NCBI GenBank assembly: GCA_963825555.1
Contig: CAWGTZ010000007.1
Span: forward strand, 1-64,000
Length of the DNA stretch: 64,000 bases
Reading direction: 5' to 3'
Origin: JAGVSR01 sp963825555
GTDB lineage: Bacteria; Pseudomonadota; Alphaproteobacteria; Rhizobiales; Hyphomicrobiaceae
Positions within the stretch are counted from its first letter, which is position 1, and each line of letters begins with the position of its first letter. The position numbers and the translations under genes were made by a program. Shown here one piece after another: positions 28,247 to 36,435 of the stretch. The notes below the pieces were generated by a model that ran no database searches, was not told the origin of the DNA, and saw only the letters and a program-made list of their open reading frames with translations.

Positions 28247-29338
28247 ATGTCGCGTTACAGGATTGTCCAGGCGCTTCTCATATGGGCATTCATATTGCTC
28301 ATGCCGGGGCTAGCGGCTGCTCAGGACACGCCGATAAAGCCTGATGCGGCAGAACTGCCCGCAGGTAAAATAGACCCGCCGATCGGAATGCTCGAGCCAA
28401 AGCCGGAACAGGAGAGGCCGTCGGTCTGGGGCGAGCCGACGGAAGTCAAAGTGGGCATGTATGTGATCGATGTAGACGGCATCGACTCGGCCAATCAGCG
28501 GTTTTCAGCAAGTGTTTATTATGAGGCACATTGGAATAACCCGCTGCTTCGGCACGAGGGACCTGGTCCAGTCATTAGACGGGCGACAGATGTTTGGACT
28601 CCACGTCTCACCATCGTGAATCAGCAGCAGGCCTGGTCAGCTTTCCCAGATTTCGTTGAGATAATGCCCGATGGTGAGGTCACGCTCCGTCAAAAGACAT
28701 GGGGGTGGTTTTCGCAACCCCTTGATCTGGCGGAGTTTCCGATGGATCGGCAGGTTCTGAGTATCCATCTGGTCGCTGCTGGTTTGTCGGCGAGAGATGT
28801 GGCGATTCTCCCATCACTACGGGAGGGGGGAAAGAAATCCGGTATTGCCAGCAAATTTTCCATGCCGGACTTCAATGTTCTGGCTTGGGACGTGGAACCG
28901 CGGCCCTATGTAGCTTTTGAAAAAACGGCTGGTTCTGCGGGCTTCATGATGACGATCGAGGTTCAGAGGGTGCCAACCTACTATTTCTGGAAAGTCATCT
29001 TCCCCCTCTGTCTCATCGTCATCATGTCGTGGATCCCGCGTTGGCTCGATCCAAAGGAAAGCGGCACGGGCATCGGGATCTCAACTACAGCATTCTTGAC
29101 GCTGGTCGCTTATCTGTTTGCAATCACCGTCTTGCTCCCGCGGGTGTCCTACCTGACGCGGATGGATAAGTTCATTCTGCTTGCTACAGTGCTTGTCTTT
29201 ACTGCGCTTCTGCAGACGGTCGCGCATGCATACCTTGTCAACCAGAAAAAGATCGAGTTAGTGCTACGAGCCAATATTGCTTCGCGCATTATTTATCCCG
29301 TAGCGCTCCTGGCTGTGCTTGGCACATCGTTCTTCTGA
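28247..29338 (+). CDS. Prokaryotic pentameric ligand-gated ion channel (GLIC/ELIC family)
   Basis: 363 residues from ATG 28247 (the TTG two codons earlier is a weaker choice). Signal peptide to GLAAA; an extracellular beta-domain (about 55-245) with WTPRLTIVNQQ and FPMDRQVLSIHL, which corresponds to the Cys-loop position though, as in other bacterial members, without cysteines; then four helices: YYFWKVIFPLCLIVIMSW (M1), GIGISTTAFLTLVAYLFAI (M2, pore lining), FILLATVLVFTALLQTVA (M3) and ASRIIYPVALLAVLGTSF (M4). The family forms pentameric cation or anion channels gated by protons or amines. Ligand unknown. It is uncommon in bacteria and stands alone here. Confidence 0.92.
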   Translation: MSRYRIVQALLIWAFILLMPGLAAAQDTPIKPDAAELPAGKIDPPIGMLEPKPEQERPSVWGEPTEVKVGMYVIDVDGIDSANQRFSASVYYEAHWNNPLLRHEGPGPVIRRATDVWTPRLTIVNQQQAWSAFPDFVEIMPDGEVTLRQKTWGWFSQPLDLAEFPMDRQVLSIHLVAAGLSARDVAILPSLREGGKKSGIASKFSMPDFNVLAWDVEPRPYVAFEKTAGSAGFMMTIEVQRVPTYYFWKVIFPLCLIVIMSWIPRWLDPKESGTGIGISTTAFLTLVAYLFAITVLLPRVSYLTRMDKFILLATVLVFTALLQTVAHAYLVNQKKIELVLRANIASRIIYPVALLAVLGTSFF

Positions 29339-29439
29339 AACTGGTTCGGGGATCTGCGCACGCCCGTTGAGAGACATGCCAGCTGTCCCTGTAATTTATT
29401 CGACGTACATCTCGCATTCTATGCAATCACGGAGGTTGT

Positions 29440-29637
29440 ATGGCAGAGATCGGAAAAAAGGGTCGGACAGCGTCCACTCACACAGTGATGGTTGCACTGC
29501 GCATACCTTAGCCGCTCCGCGACGCCCTGGACGACATCGTGACGTCACGCCTCGATGAGCCCGATCGGTCTACGGTGATATTGGAAATCCTGGCAGACGG
29601 CGTGACGCGCTGGCGTGCATTGCGCGGGAAAAAGTAG
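29440..29637 (+). pseudogene. Small ribbon-helix-helix-like protein with internal TAG
   Basis: ATG 29440 has an excellent GGAGG site 5 bases upstream. The frame reads 23 residues (ending VALRIP), a TAG at 29509-29511, then PLRDALDDIVTSRLDEPDRS and on to LADGVTRWRALRGKK and a stop at 29635. The second half looks like a CopG/ribbon-helix-helix DNA-binding domain. The stop falls inside the expected beta-strand/helix A boundary. Either a recent nonsense mutation or suppressed readthrough. Confidence 0.6.
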
Positions 29638-29897
29638 GGGAGGATTCCCGCCGAAGCGGGGGAGATGACCAGGTTCCCTGCGTAGCGGCGCTTGCCGGCG
29701 GAACAGCCCCGCTCGTGCGGGGGGAAGCCCTGGCCCAGAACGTACTGACTGGCCTCAAATTTCAGAAGCTGCACAGGGTAACTCAGAGCCTGCCCAGAGT
29801 TGACGGCTGTCCAGCGACGAGGAACCAACCACCTTCCGAATTTGACCCATCTCGGTCATTTGATCAGGGGGACGGCGCAGTCAGCTTCGGCTAGGTT

Positions 29898-30365
29898 TTA
29901 GGCGATGGGTCCCCGAGCAGCTTCGCGAAAGACGCGCCCTCCCTGTTTAGCCACGATGTCATCGACGGCCTTGGGGCTATCTTCCTCGGCTTCAATGATG
30001 ACAGCAACCGTTCCTGGGTGCATCGCGTGCTTGATAGAACTCACGGTGGCTGAGGTGAGGATGGCCGTCCCGACCGCGCCGATCGCGCCCAGAGTGGATC
30101 CGAGAAGTGCGCTGATCGCCGCGATCGGTGCGCCGCCGATCAAACCGATTAGCCCGCCAACGACCGCGCCAACCTTCATTCCTCGGAAAGGATGGGAGTC
30201 ACTCTCAAGAACTGACACTTCCCCGCGCGCGTCTTTGGTTACAATGATACCGGACTTGAATTTGAACCCAGAACCACGGGCGTCTTTGAGGTCCATTATT
30301 GCTTTAGCCGTTTCATTCGCAGGATCGACGCTGCTGAATACCGCTACGATGATATTGTCTGCCAT
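29898..30365 (-). CDS. DUF1269 membrane protein
   Basis: 155 residues. MADNIIVAVFSSVDPANETAKAIMDL opens the DUF1269 pattern; a glycine-rich hydrophobic centre (GMKVGAVVGGLIGLIGGAPIAAISALLGSTLGAIGAVG, about 62-100, quoted in part) forms one or two membrane spans; the C-terminus AVIIEAEEDSPKAVDDIV repeats the ferredoxin-like half. The family is found in stress and envelope contexts with no defined function. It faces the channel gene. Confidence 0.85.
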   Translation of the reverse strand: MADNIIVAVFSSVDPANETAKAIMDLKDARGSGFKFKSGIIVTKDARGEVSVLESDSHPFRGMKVGAVVGGLIGLIGGAPIAAISALLGSTLGAIGAVGTAILTSATVSSIKHAMHPGTVAVIIEAEEDSPKAVDDIVAKQGGRVFREAARGPIA

Positions 30366-30644
30366 AGCTTTCCTCTCGACACTAATCGCAGCCTGGCTTG
30401 CACGCCTTCAACTACATTCCTGGTTCTGGAGCGCTGCTAGTCCACAGTCCACGTAAATAGACTGCGGCGATAGAGGTATTGATGTGGGTCAATATTGTGA
30501 AGGGTAACTAGCGCCATCCGAGGAGGGGGCGACGGCTATCAGAGATGCATCGTCTGTTCCTGGCCGATTTTGTTGCAGAACAGGTTGAGGGTCGGCGCGA
30601 ACCGTGATTCCGTTGTTTGAGGCGGCTATCAGCGGAGCATTTCG

Positions 30645-31738
30645 ATGATGAGACGGCGCAAGAGTGAGCAGGGCCGACTGTTGTATGCGTTCAATCTGGA
30701 GGCCATAGTGCCGGATGACCATCAGGTCCGGCCTATCGCTGCGGTTCTCGACCTCTCTTGGGTCCCAGCCGAACTGGCGCCGCACTATTCGCACACCGGC
30801 CGGCCTTCGATCGATCCGGAACTGATGATCCGGATTCTCATCCTTGGTTATGTGTTCGCAATCAGATCGGAGCGCGCACTTTGCCGCGAGGTGCAACTCA
30901 ATCTCGCCTATCGCTGGTTCTGCGGCCTCGGCATTGAAGATAAGATTCCCGATCACTCAGCGTTCACGCGCGCCCGCAACGAGCGCTTCCGCGAGCATGA
31001 TGTTTTCCGCCGCATGTTTGAGCGCGTCGTTGCCGCCTGTATCAAAGCTGATCTCGTCGGGGGCACTGGCTTCGCGGTCGACGCCAGCCTGATCGCCGCG
31101 GACGCCAACAAGTGCGGCTCGACACCGGGCGACGAATGGAGCCGAGACATCGATCCGGCGACCGTAAAGCGTGCGGTGCAGGACTATCTCGCTAATCTTG
31201 ACGCCCCGGCGTGGGGTGCTGCGACAGAGGTCGTGCCGAAGTTCATTGCCCCCGCCGATCCAGCAGCACAATGGACCGGCGCCCTACGCAATGCCGCCTT
31301 CTTCGCGTACGCCGACAATTATCTGATCGACGTGAAGTTCGGCATTATCATGGATGTGGAAGCGTCGCGGGCGATACGGCAAGCCGAGGTAGGCGCTTCG
31401 CAGACAATGATCGATAGAACAGAGGCAACGTTCGGCATAAAGCCCGAATGGCTCGTCGCCGATACTGCCTATGGCTCGGCGCCCAATCTTCATTTCCTCG
31501 TCGACAAGAAGGGCATCGAGCCGCACGTGCCGGTGATCGATAAGTCGAAACGCGTTGACGGCACGTTCAGCCGAGAGGACTTCATATACGACCACGAGCA
31601 CGATCATTACGTCTGCCCCAACGGAAAGATTGTGCCGCGATCGACCAGAAGGCGCAAAGCTCGCGGCGACGACATGATCTCCTACTTCTCGCGCGTCGCC
31701 GATTGCCTCTCGTGCCCGCTCAAGTCGAGATGCGGCGG
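30645..31738 (+). pseudogene. IS1182-type transposase, 3'-truncated
   Basis: About 365 residues of an IS1182-family DDE transposase: RLLYAFNLEAIVPDDHQVR, RPSIDPELMIRILILGYVF, GFAVDASLIAADAN, PEWLVADTAYGSAPNL and FIYDHEHDHYVCPNGK. The usual cysteine cluster begins (CLSCPLKSRCGG) and then homology stops at about 31738, where an IS1-type transposase starts in another frame. The final acidic residue and C-terminus are missing. Confidence 0.85.
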
Positions 31739-32003
31739 CGAAACAGCGGGTCGCGACGATGAAGAAGCCGGTCGATGGCGCTTGCGATACGTGGACTTGG
31801 ACGGCCATGGACGCGGACTCCAAGCTGGCCATTTCATGGCTGGGCGGCGGTCGCGACGGTGAATATGCGTTGGCGTATATGGACGACCTAGCGTCGCGTC
31901 TGGCAAGCCGCGTCCAGCTGACGATGCCGATGCATACGCGTCGGTTTCGCGCGCCTGACCAACGCTTTCTCAAAGAAAGCCGAGAGCCACGCTCACGCGT
32001 TCG
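31739..32003 (+). pseudogene. IS1-type transposase, truncated with internal deletion
   Basis: KQRVATMKKPVDGACDTWTWTAMDADSKLAISWLGGGRDGEYA and MDDLASRLASRVQLT (quoted in segments) are IS1 transposase text. After RVQLT the frame changes and reads RLTNAFSKKAESHAHAFDLHF, which belongs near the IS1 C-terminus, so an internal stretch has been deleted. It abuts the stop of the amidohydrolase at 32030. Confidence 0.75.
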
Positions 32004-32029
32004 ATTTGCATTTTTGCTAGGCCGTGTAC

Positions 32030-33781
32030 TCATAAAGGCTTTTTAAGCGTGAATACAGGCTTCCCTGCCTTAACAGTCTCCATCACCTTGATGTCCTTGA
32101 TGGCCAATGGATCCACCTTGAGCGGGTTTCGGTCAAGAAACACGAGATCGGCAACCTTGCCCGGTTCGAGTGAACCCTTGCTGTCTTCCTCGAAGTACAT
32201 GTACGCACCATTGATGGTGATCGCCTGCAGTGCCTCATAGGGCGTGATGCGTTGTTGCGGCCCGAGCACGCGACCCGTGCGCGTTATGCGATTCACTGCG
32301 GACCAGACGACAAACATCTGGTTGACCGGCGTCACATTGTAATCGGTGTGGTTGGCCGCGCGGATGCCCTTGTCAATTGCCGAGCGCATGGGACTAATGA
32401 ACGATCCGCGTTCCTCTCCCAAGTTGGCGCGATGCGCGTCTCCCCAAAAGTACGTGTGGTTGGTGAAAAAGGAGGGAAAGATCCGGTACTTTGCGTAGGC
32501 ATCGAGCTGATCGGGACGCATGACTTGGGAATGAACGATGACTGTGCGGCGATCCTTTGCTTTTGGGTCTTCCTTCATCTGGTCGAGGGCATATTCATGA
32601 CCCGCCAGCATCAGTTCGATCGCGGCGTCACCGTTGCAGTGAGCGTACACCTGCACATTGTTCTGGTAGCTGAGCAGCATCAGATCTTTGACCTCCTCCG
32701 CGGTCAGTGCTGCAACACCGCGGCAATCCCCATCACAGTGAGGCACCGGCGTCAGATAAGGCTTGCTGAGGAAAGCAGTCTTGCCTTGCGGTGAGCCGTC
32801 TATGGTAATCTTGATCCCTGCCAGTTTGACGCCTTTGTCGTAAACACCCCACTGGGTGCGGTTCTCCGCAATCAGCTTCTCGGCCAGGGGTTGGAATACC
32901 AGACCCACAAGATCCAGGCTCATGTCGCCACGCGCTGCCACTGCGCGAGCGACTGCCAGCTGCGAATCCTGCAATGCCCCCTCTTGAACCGTCGTCACCC
33001 CGTATCGGGCGTAATGTGCAAGAGATTTCGCCAGCTTTTGCGCTGATTCTCTGATCGCTAACGGATCTGCTGACCGATCCTTGACCATAACGTCGAGAAA
33101 CGGAAAGCGAGCGTTCTCCTGTATCTCGCCGCTTGGCTCGCGGCTGTTGGGCAGCCGTACGATCACGCCGCCCGAAGGGTCGGGTGTTTCCGCGTTGATG
33201 CCTTTGGCCTTCAGGCCGGCCGAGTTCACGATGAAAATGTGGCCGGATATATGCATCAATATCACCGGCGTATCGGGAAATGCCTTGTCGAGATCGGCGG
33301 CTGTCGGATGACGCTTCTCATCGAGCAGGGCCTCATCGTAGCCCGAGCCTATCAACCACTCTGTTTCATCTGCGCCGAGTTCCTTCTGTTTGTCCTTCAT
33401 CGCCCGAATGATATCGTCGAAGTTGCGGGTCGTGCCTACAGGAGCAGATGAGAGATCGGCCCAATCCTGGCCCTCAAGATGCAGGAAGATGTGGCTGTGG
33501 CCATCGACGAAGCCGGGCAAGAGTGTTTGACCGGCGAGGTTGACCTCGTGTGTGTTCGGCCCCTTCCAGCGACCTGAGTCGGAAATCGCTCCGGCGAACG
33601 TGATCCTGCCGTCCTTTACCGCGAGCGCCTCGACATAGCGTGGCGCTTTGCCTTCCATCGTCAGTATGTCGCCGCCAAAATAGATCGTATCCGCAGCCTG
33701 CTGTGCAGACACCGGGGCGGCCATCAGAACGGCTACCAGAGCGGCCATTCCGAACACAATCGGACGAAGTATAGTCATCAT
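32030..33781 (-). CDS. Exported YtcJ-type amidohydrolase (Amidohydro_3)
   Basis: 583 residues. ATG 33781 (or the adjacent 33778) follows GAAGGG; signal peptide to APVSA. Family motifs: ADTIYFGGDILTMEG, LLPGFVDGHSHIFLH (HxH), KITIDGSPQGKTAFLSKPY, VYAHCNGDAAIELML, VIVHSQVMRPDQL, and NHTDYNVTP, with GSLEPGKVADLVFLDRNPLKV near the end. Members hydrolyse N-substituted formamides and other amides; substrate here unknown. An IS1 remnant touches its 3' end, so the last few residues may be junction-encoded. A 3' fragment of a relative lies at 39802-40156. Confidence 0.9.
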   Translation of the reverse strand: MMTILRPIVFGMAALVAVLMAAPVSAQQAADTIYFGGDILTMEGKAPRYVEALAVKDGRITFAGAISDSGRWKGPNTHEVNLAGQTLLPGFVDGHSHIFLHLEGQDWADLSSAPVGTTRNFDDIIRAMKDKQKELGADETEWLIGSGYDEALLDEKRHPTAADLDKAFPDTPVILMHISGHIFIVNSAGLKAKGINAETPDPSGGVIVRLPNSREPSGEIQENARFPFLDVMVKDRSADPLAIRESAQKLAKSLAHYARYGVTTVQEGALQDSQLAVARAVAARGDMSLDLVGLVFQPLAEKLIAENRTQWGVYDKGVKLAGIKITIDGSPQGKTAFLSKPYLTPVPHCDGDCRGVAALTAEEVKDLMLLSYQNNVQVYAHCNGDAAIELMLAGHEYALDQMKEDPKAKDRRTVIVHSQVMRPDQLDAYAKYRIFPSFFTNHTYFWGDAHRANLGEERGSFISPMRSAIDKGIRAANHTDYNVTPVNQMFVVWSAVNRITRTGRVLGPQQRITPYEALQAITINGAYMYFEEDSKGSLEPGKVADLVFLDRNPLKVDPLAIKDIKVMETVKAGKPVFTLKKPL

Positions 33782-34121
33782 TGTCGCCCTTCCCAGTTTA
33801 CTCACTTCTAGGATAAATTGTCGTGGCGATACGGCTAACTTTCGACGACGGCTCTTGGTGGTAGCCGGCACGGCAGAAATGCGCCACAAACGGTCGTGGA
33901 TGCCACAGTTCTCACTAGCCGCTGTGCTTCGTGATGGCGGTATAACGTCTTAAAGTGATACAGTGTCCTGCTGGCTCTCTCGTTCACGCACGTCGTCAAT
34001 CGAACATTCAGGGAGGACGTGGAATTGTGCCTTAGAGACGTATTGCGCATCTGATCCTTAATCCTCAAACGCAACCTTCGGGTGGGCCTTGGAGATTTCG
34101 CTGTCATTGCCATCCTGCATA
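33782..34121. other. Gap without supportable gene
   Basis: The ~340 bases between the YtcJ-like gene and the restriction-subunit fragment hold no reading frame I recognise. The part nearest 33781 should contain the amidohydrolase promoter. Confidence 0.5.
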
Positions 34122-34345
34122 TCAGACGAACAACGAACGGCCGACGAGATCAGGGTTGCCGTTTGACCGGACAAACAAAATGTCGCCGGCTTTGACGAGG
34201 TAATCGTCACCAAGTGGGGATGCCAGATGCACTTCATCCAGTTGGTCGAGCGGCGCATAGAGATGCTTTTGAAAATTGCTGACGCCAATGATCCCCACTG
34301 TGTGGCCTGATGAGGTTTTGTCGAAGTTCAGTCCATTCTTGAGTC
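34122..34345 (-). pseudogene. Type I restriction specificity subunit (HsdS) fragment
   Basis: The minus strand reads LKNGLNFDKTSSGHTVGIIGVSNF...DDYLVKAGDILFVRSNGNPDLVGRSLFV then TGA. The GDILFVRSNGNxxLVGRS pattern is characteristic of HsdS target-recognition domains. Only ~70 residues remain and no hsdM or hsdR is present in the window. Confidence 0.7.
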
Positions 34346-34500
34346 ACATACACCGCGCAAACAGTCCGGATAAATGACCGCAACCTGCGACGAACAACAT
34401 CAGCTCAAATTAACCCTTGCAAAAAGGCAGCCGTGCACAAATGACAGCACCAGCGGGGGCAGCCACTAGCCATGGCTGCCCCCAATCGCCTCTGCAGGTC

Positions 34501-36144
34501 TCACTGGTTCGGGTCAAATTCCCTGGGTTCGATCGTAATCTGGTCCAGCCGTCCCTTCTCCTGCACCGGGAAGCGAATAGGCTTACCCGGAAAGACCTTT
34601 TGAACCACGGAATCTTTCACCACCACGACACCGTTCACCAACACGTATGGAATGCCGGTAGAGGGCAATGCGCCCATGCCTGGCTCGTAGGTGCTGTTGT
34701 CAGTGACCGTATCCGGGTTGAAGACGACGATGTCTGCATCGGCACCTACCTGGACCCGACCCTTGGTCCTGAACTGGCTAATGCCGCCCAGCTCATCAAG
34801 GTACTTGGCGTGCAGGTAGCTCATCTTGGAAATGGCTTCCATCAAAGGCATGTTCTTGTCTTCACGCACCATGCGCAGCACCTTGGCGCGGGTACCTGCA
34901 CTACGCGGGTGAATCGACTTGCCTTCGTAAGGGGCATCCCAGGGGTAGTATTCGCCATTTTCGTCCACGATGGCCATACCGTCTGAGACGACGACAACTC
35001 CCGGTTGAGCCATCCATTTGGCGATGTCCTCCGGGGAGTTGTTGAAAATCAGAATCGATCTGCCGGGATCATTCTTGCGAACGTCATCATACATCGCCTT
35101 ATCCCAACGCGTGCCGTCAAGGTTTGAGACGTTCGAATAGGTAATATTCATCTGAGCCATGCTCGACTCTGTGAGAATATCTGTCGAAGCAATGGTACCG
35201 CCCGCTGCATAGGGGTAAACCTCACCCCATACTTTGGCCCCTCGCTTTTCTCTTGCGTCGTTGACGAGCGGGATCGTGTACTCCCAGTCCATGTTGCTGT
35301 TCAGGTGTGAAGCCAGGAAAGGTGCATCCAAAACCATGGCATTGACCAGCATTTCCTGAACACCCAATAGTCCCGCGGTGGGAGGTCTGACACCCGCAAA
35401 GCGGACATGCGCATTCGAAACGCGACCGTATTTTGATGCCAACTCCTGGTATTTATACAATTCGTACTGGGTCACGCCCGTGGTCATATAGCCGACTGGA
35501 ATGCCCACGCCCAAGGCGCCTTGGCGAAGGCCTTCATCGACGATACTCATGATCTCAGTCATCTGCTCTTTATTGGGCAAGGTGGCAGTCCAGCCTGGCT
35601 TGCGTCCTTCTTCCGCAGCCTTTGCGGCGGCGCGACCCACCATAGGGAACAGGCCGCCCATGTCATTGGCACCAGCCACTACTTCAGGACCGTCCAGCAC
35701 CAATCCACGGGCAAGAGTCGCGAGCACGACCATGCCGTAGTTGGCCTGGGTTTTACCCTCGGCCTCTGCATACCATTTCGCGATATCGCCGGCGCCCGCT
35801 TCGAAATCCATCTGGGTGGTCAAGCCATCGCGCAAATTAACCTTGCGACTGAACGGATCTGTGGCGTGCTGGTGCGAATTGATAAAGCCCGGGGCGACGA
35901 CGTGGCCCTTGGCGTCGATGGTTGCCTTGCCCTTGATTGCGTCCTTGGTGATGGCAACGATTTTGCCATCCTTAATCCCAACATTGCGCACGCCATCAAA
36001 GTTGGTCTCGGGGTCCATGACCCGTCCATTGTTGATCACGAGGTCATAGTCTTGTGCCAAGGCCGGCACAGCGCACATGACACTCATCAAGAGGGTCCCG
36101 ATCAGTCGATGTCTTTGCTTCTTCAATGGTATCGCCATTTCCAT
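34501..36144 (-). CDS. Exported D-aminoacylase-type amidohydrolase A (N-acyl-D-amino-acid deacylase family)
   Basis: 547 residues with signal peptide (LIGTLLMSVMCAVPALA) and mature start QDYDLVINNGRVMDPET. Metal-site motifs: APGFINSHQHATD (HxH), NAHVRF, LASHLNSN, and a late Asp in VVVSDGMA. The family removes acyl groups from N-acyl-D-amino acids, or acts on related cyclic amides. It is a paralogue of, but clearly diverged from, the nearly identical pair at 36467-38101 and 41102-42740. No good ribosome site precedes ATG 36144, and just upstream is a solo IS3 end, so expression may depend on that element. Confidence 0.88.
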   Translation of the reverse strand: MEMAIPLKKQRHRLIGTLLMSVMCAVPALAQDYDLVINNGRVMDPETNFDGVRNVGIKDGKIVAITKDAIKGKATIDAKGHVVAPGFINSHQHATDPFSRKVNLRDGLTTQMDFEAGAGDIAKWYAEAEGKTQANYGMVVLATLARGLVLDGPEVVAGANDMGGLFPMVGRAAAKAAEEGRKPGWTATLPNKEQMTEIMSIVDEGLRQGALGVGIPVGYMTTGVTQYELYKYQELASKYGRVSNAHVRFAGVRPPTAGLLGVQEMLVNAMVLDAPFLASHLNSNMDWEYTIPLVNDAREKRGAKVWGEVYPYAAGGTIASTDILTESSMAQMNITYSNVSNLDGTRWDKAMYDDVRKNDPGRSILIFNNSPEDIAKWMAQPGVVVVSDGMAIVDENGEYYPWDAPYEGKSIHPRSAGTRAKVLRMVREDKNMPLMEAISKMSYLHAKYLDELGGISQFRTKGRVQVGADADIVVFNPDTVTDNSTYEPGMGALPSTGIPYVLVNGVVVVKDSVVQKVFPGKPIRFPVQEKGRLDQITIEPREFDPNQ

Positions 36145-36171
36145 TTTGGTTCCGATTGATCGCTTCAGTCA

Positions 36172-36258
36172 TCGTCTCCCTCCTCGGGGTTACGATGAAC
36201 CGAAAACTATCTCTTAGACAATCATCTCAAACTGTCCCGTGGATGCTGACGGGGAACA
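36172..36258 (-). mobile_element. Solo IS3-family end
   Basis: The 36172-36258 stretch aligns with the orfA-side end of the IS at 5832-7341: both have CTCCxTCGGGGTTACGATGAxCCG-like text, CTCAAxCTGTCC and, at the tip, CTGACGGGGAACA. Only the end remains; the other side of it is DUF3299 coding sequence cut at about 36264. Confidence 0.78.
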
Positions 36259-36263
36259 CAGCC

Positions 36264-36435
36264 GAACCAGAAGCTTCAATTCGTTCAGCATGGCGACCCC
36301 CATGGCTGCGTAGGGGTCCTCAAAGGCTATGGCGAGCGGATCAGCAAGATCTGAAAACACGATTGCTTCAGGTTCTGCCGATGCCTGAGTGGCGGCCAAT
36401 AAGGCCGCCACAAAGACGGAGATCAAAAACCGCAT
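36264..36435 (-). pseudogene. DUF3299 gene, 5' fragment
   Basis: From ATG 36435 (AAGGAGAC upstream) it reads MRFLISVFVAALLAATQASA and on to MLNELKLLV, nearly identical to the start of the DUF3299 gene at 40339-41070, and stops at the IS3 end. About 57 residues remain, lacking the CxHxPPPPPNQ motif. Confidence 0.88.

Noticed and set aside
29640..29735. Two GC-rich hairpins whose centres are exactly 61 bases apart, like a type I-E CRISPR repeat-spacer-repeat
   Set aside because: Only the stems (CCCGC/GCGGG) agree; outer repeat bases differ, no third copy occurs at the same period on either side, and no cas gene is present.
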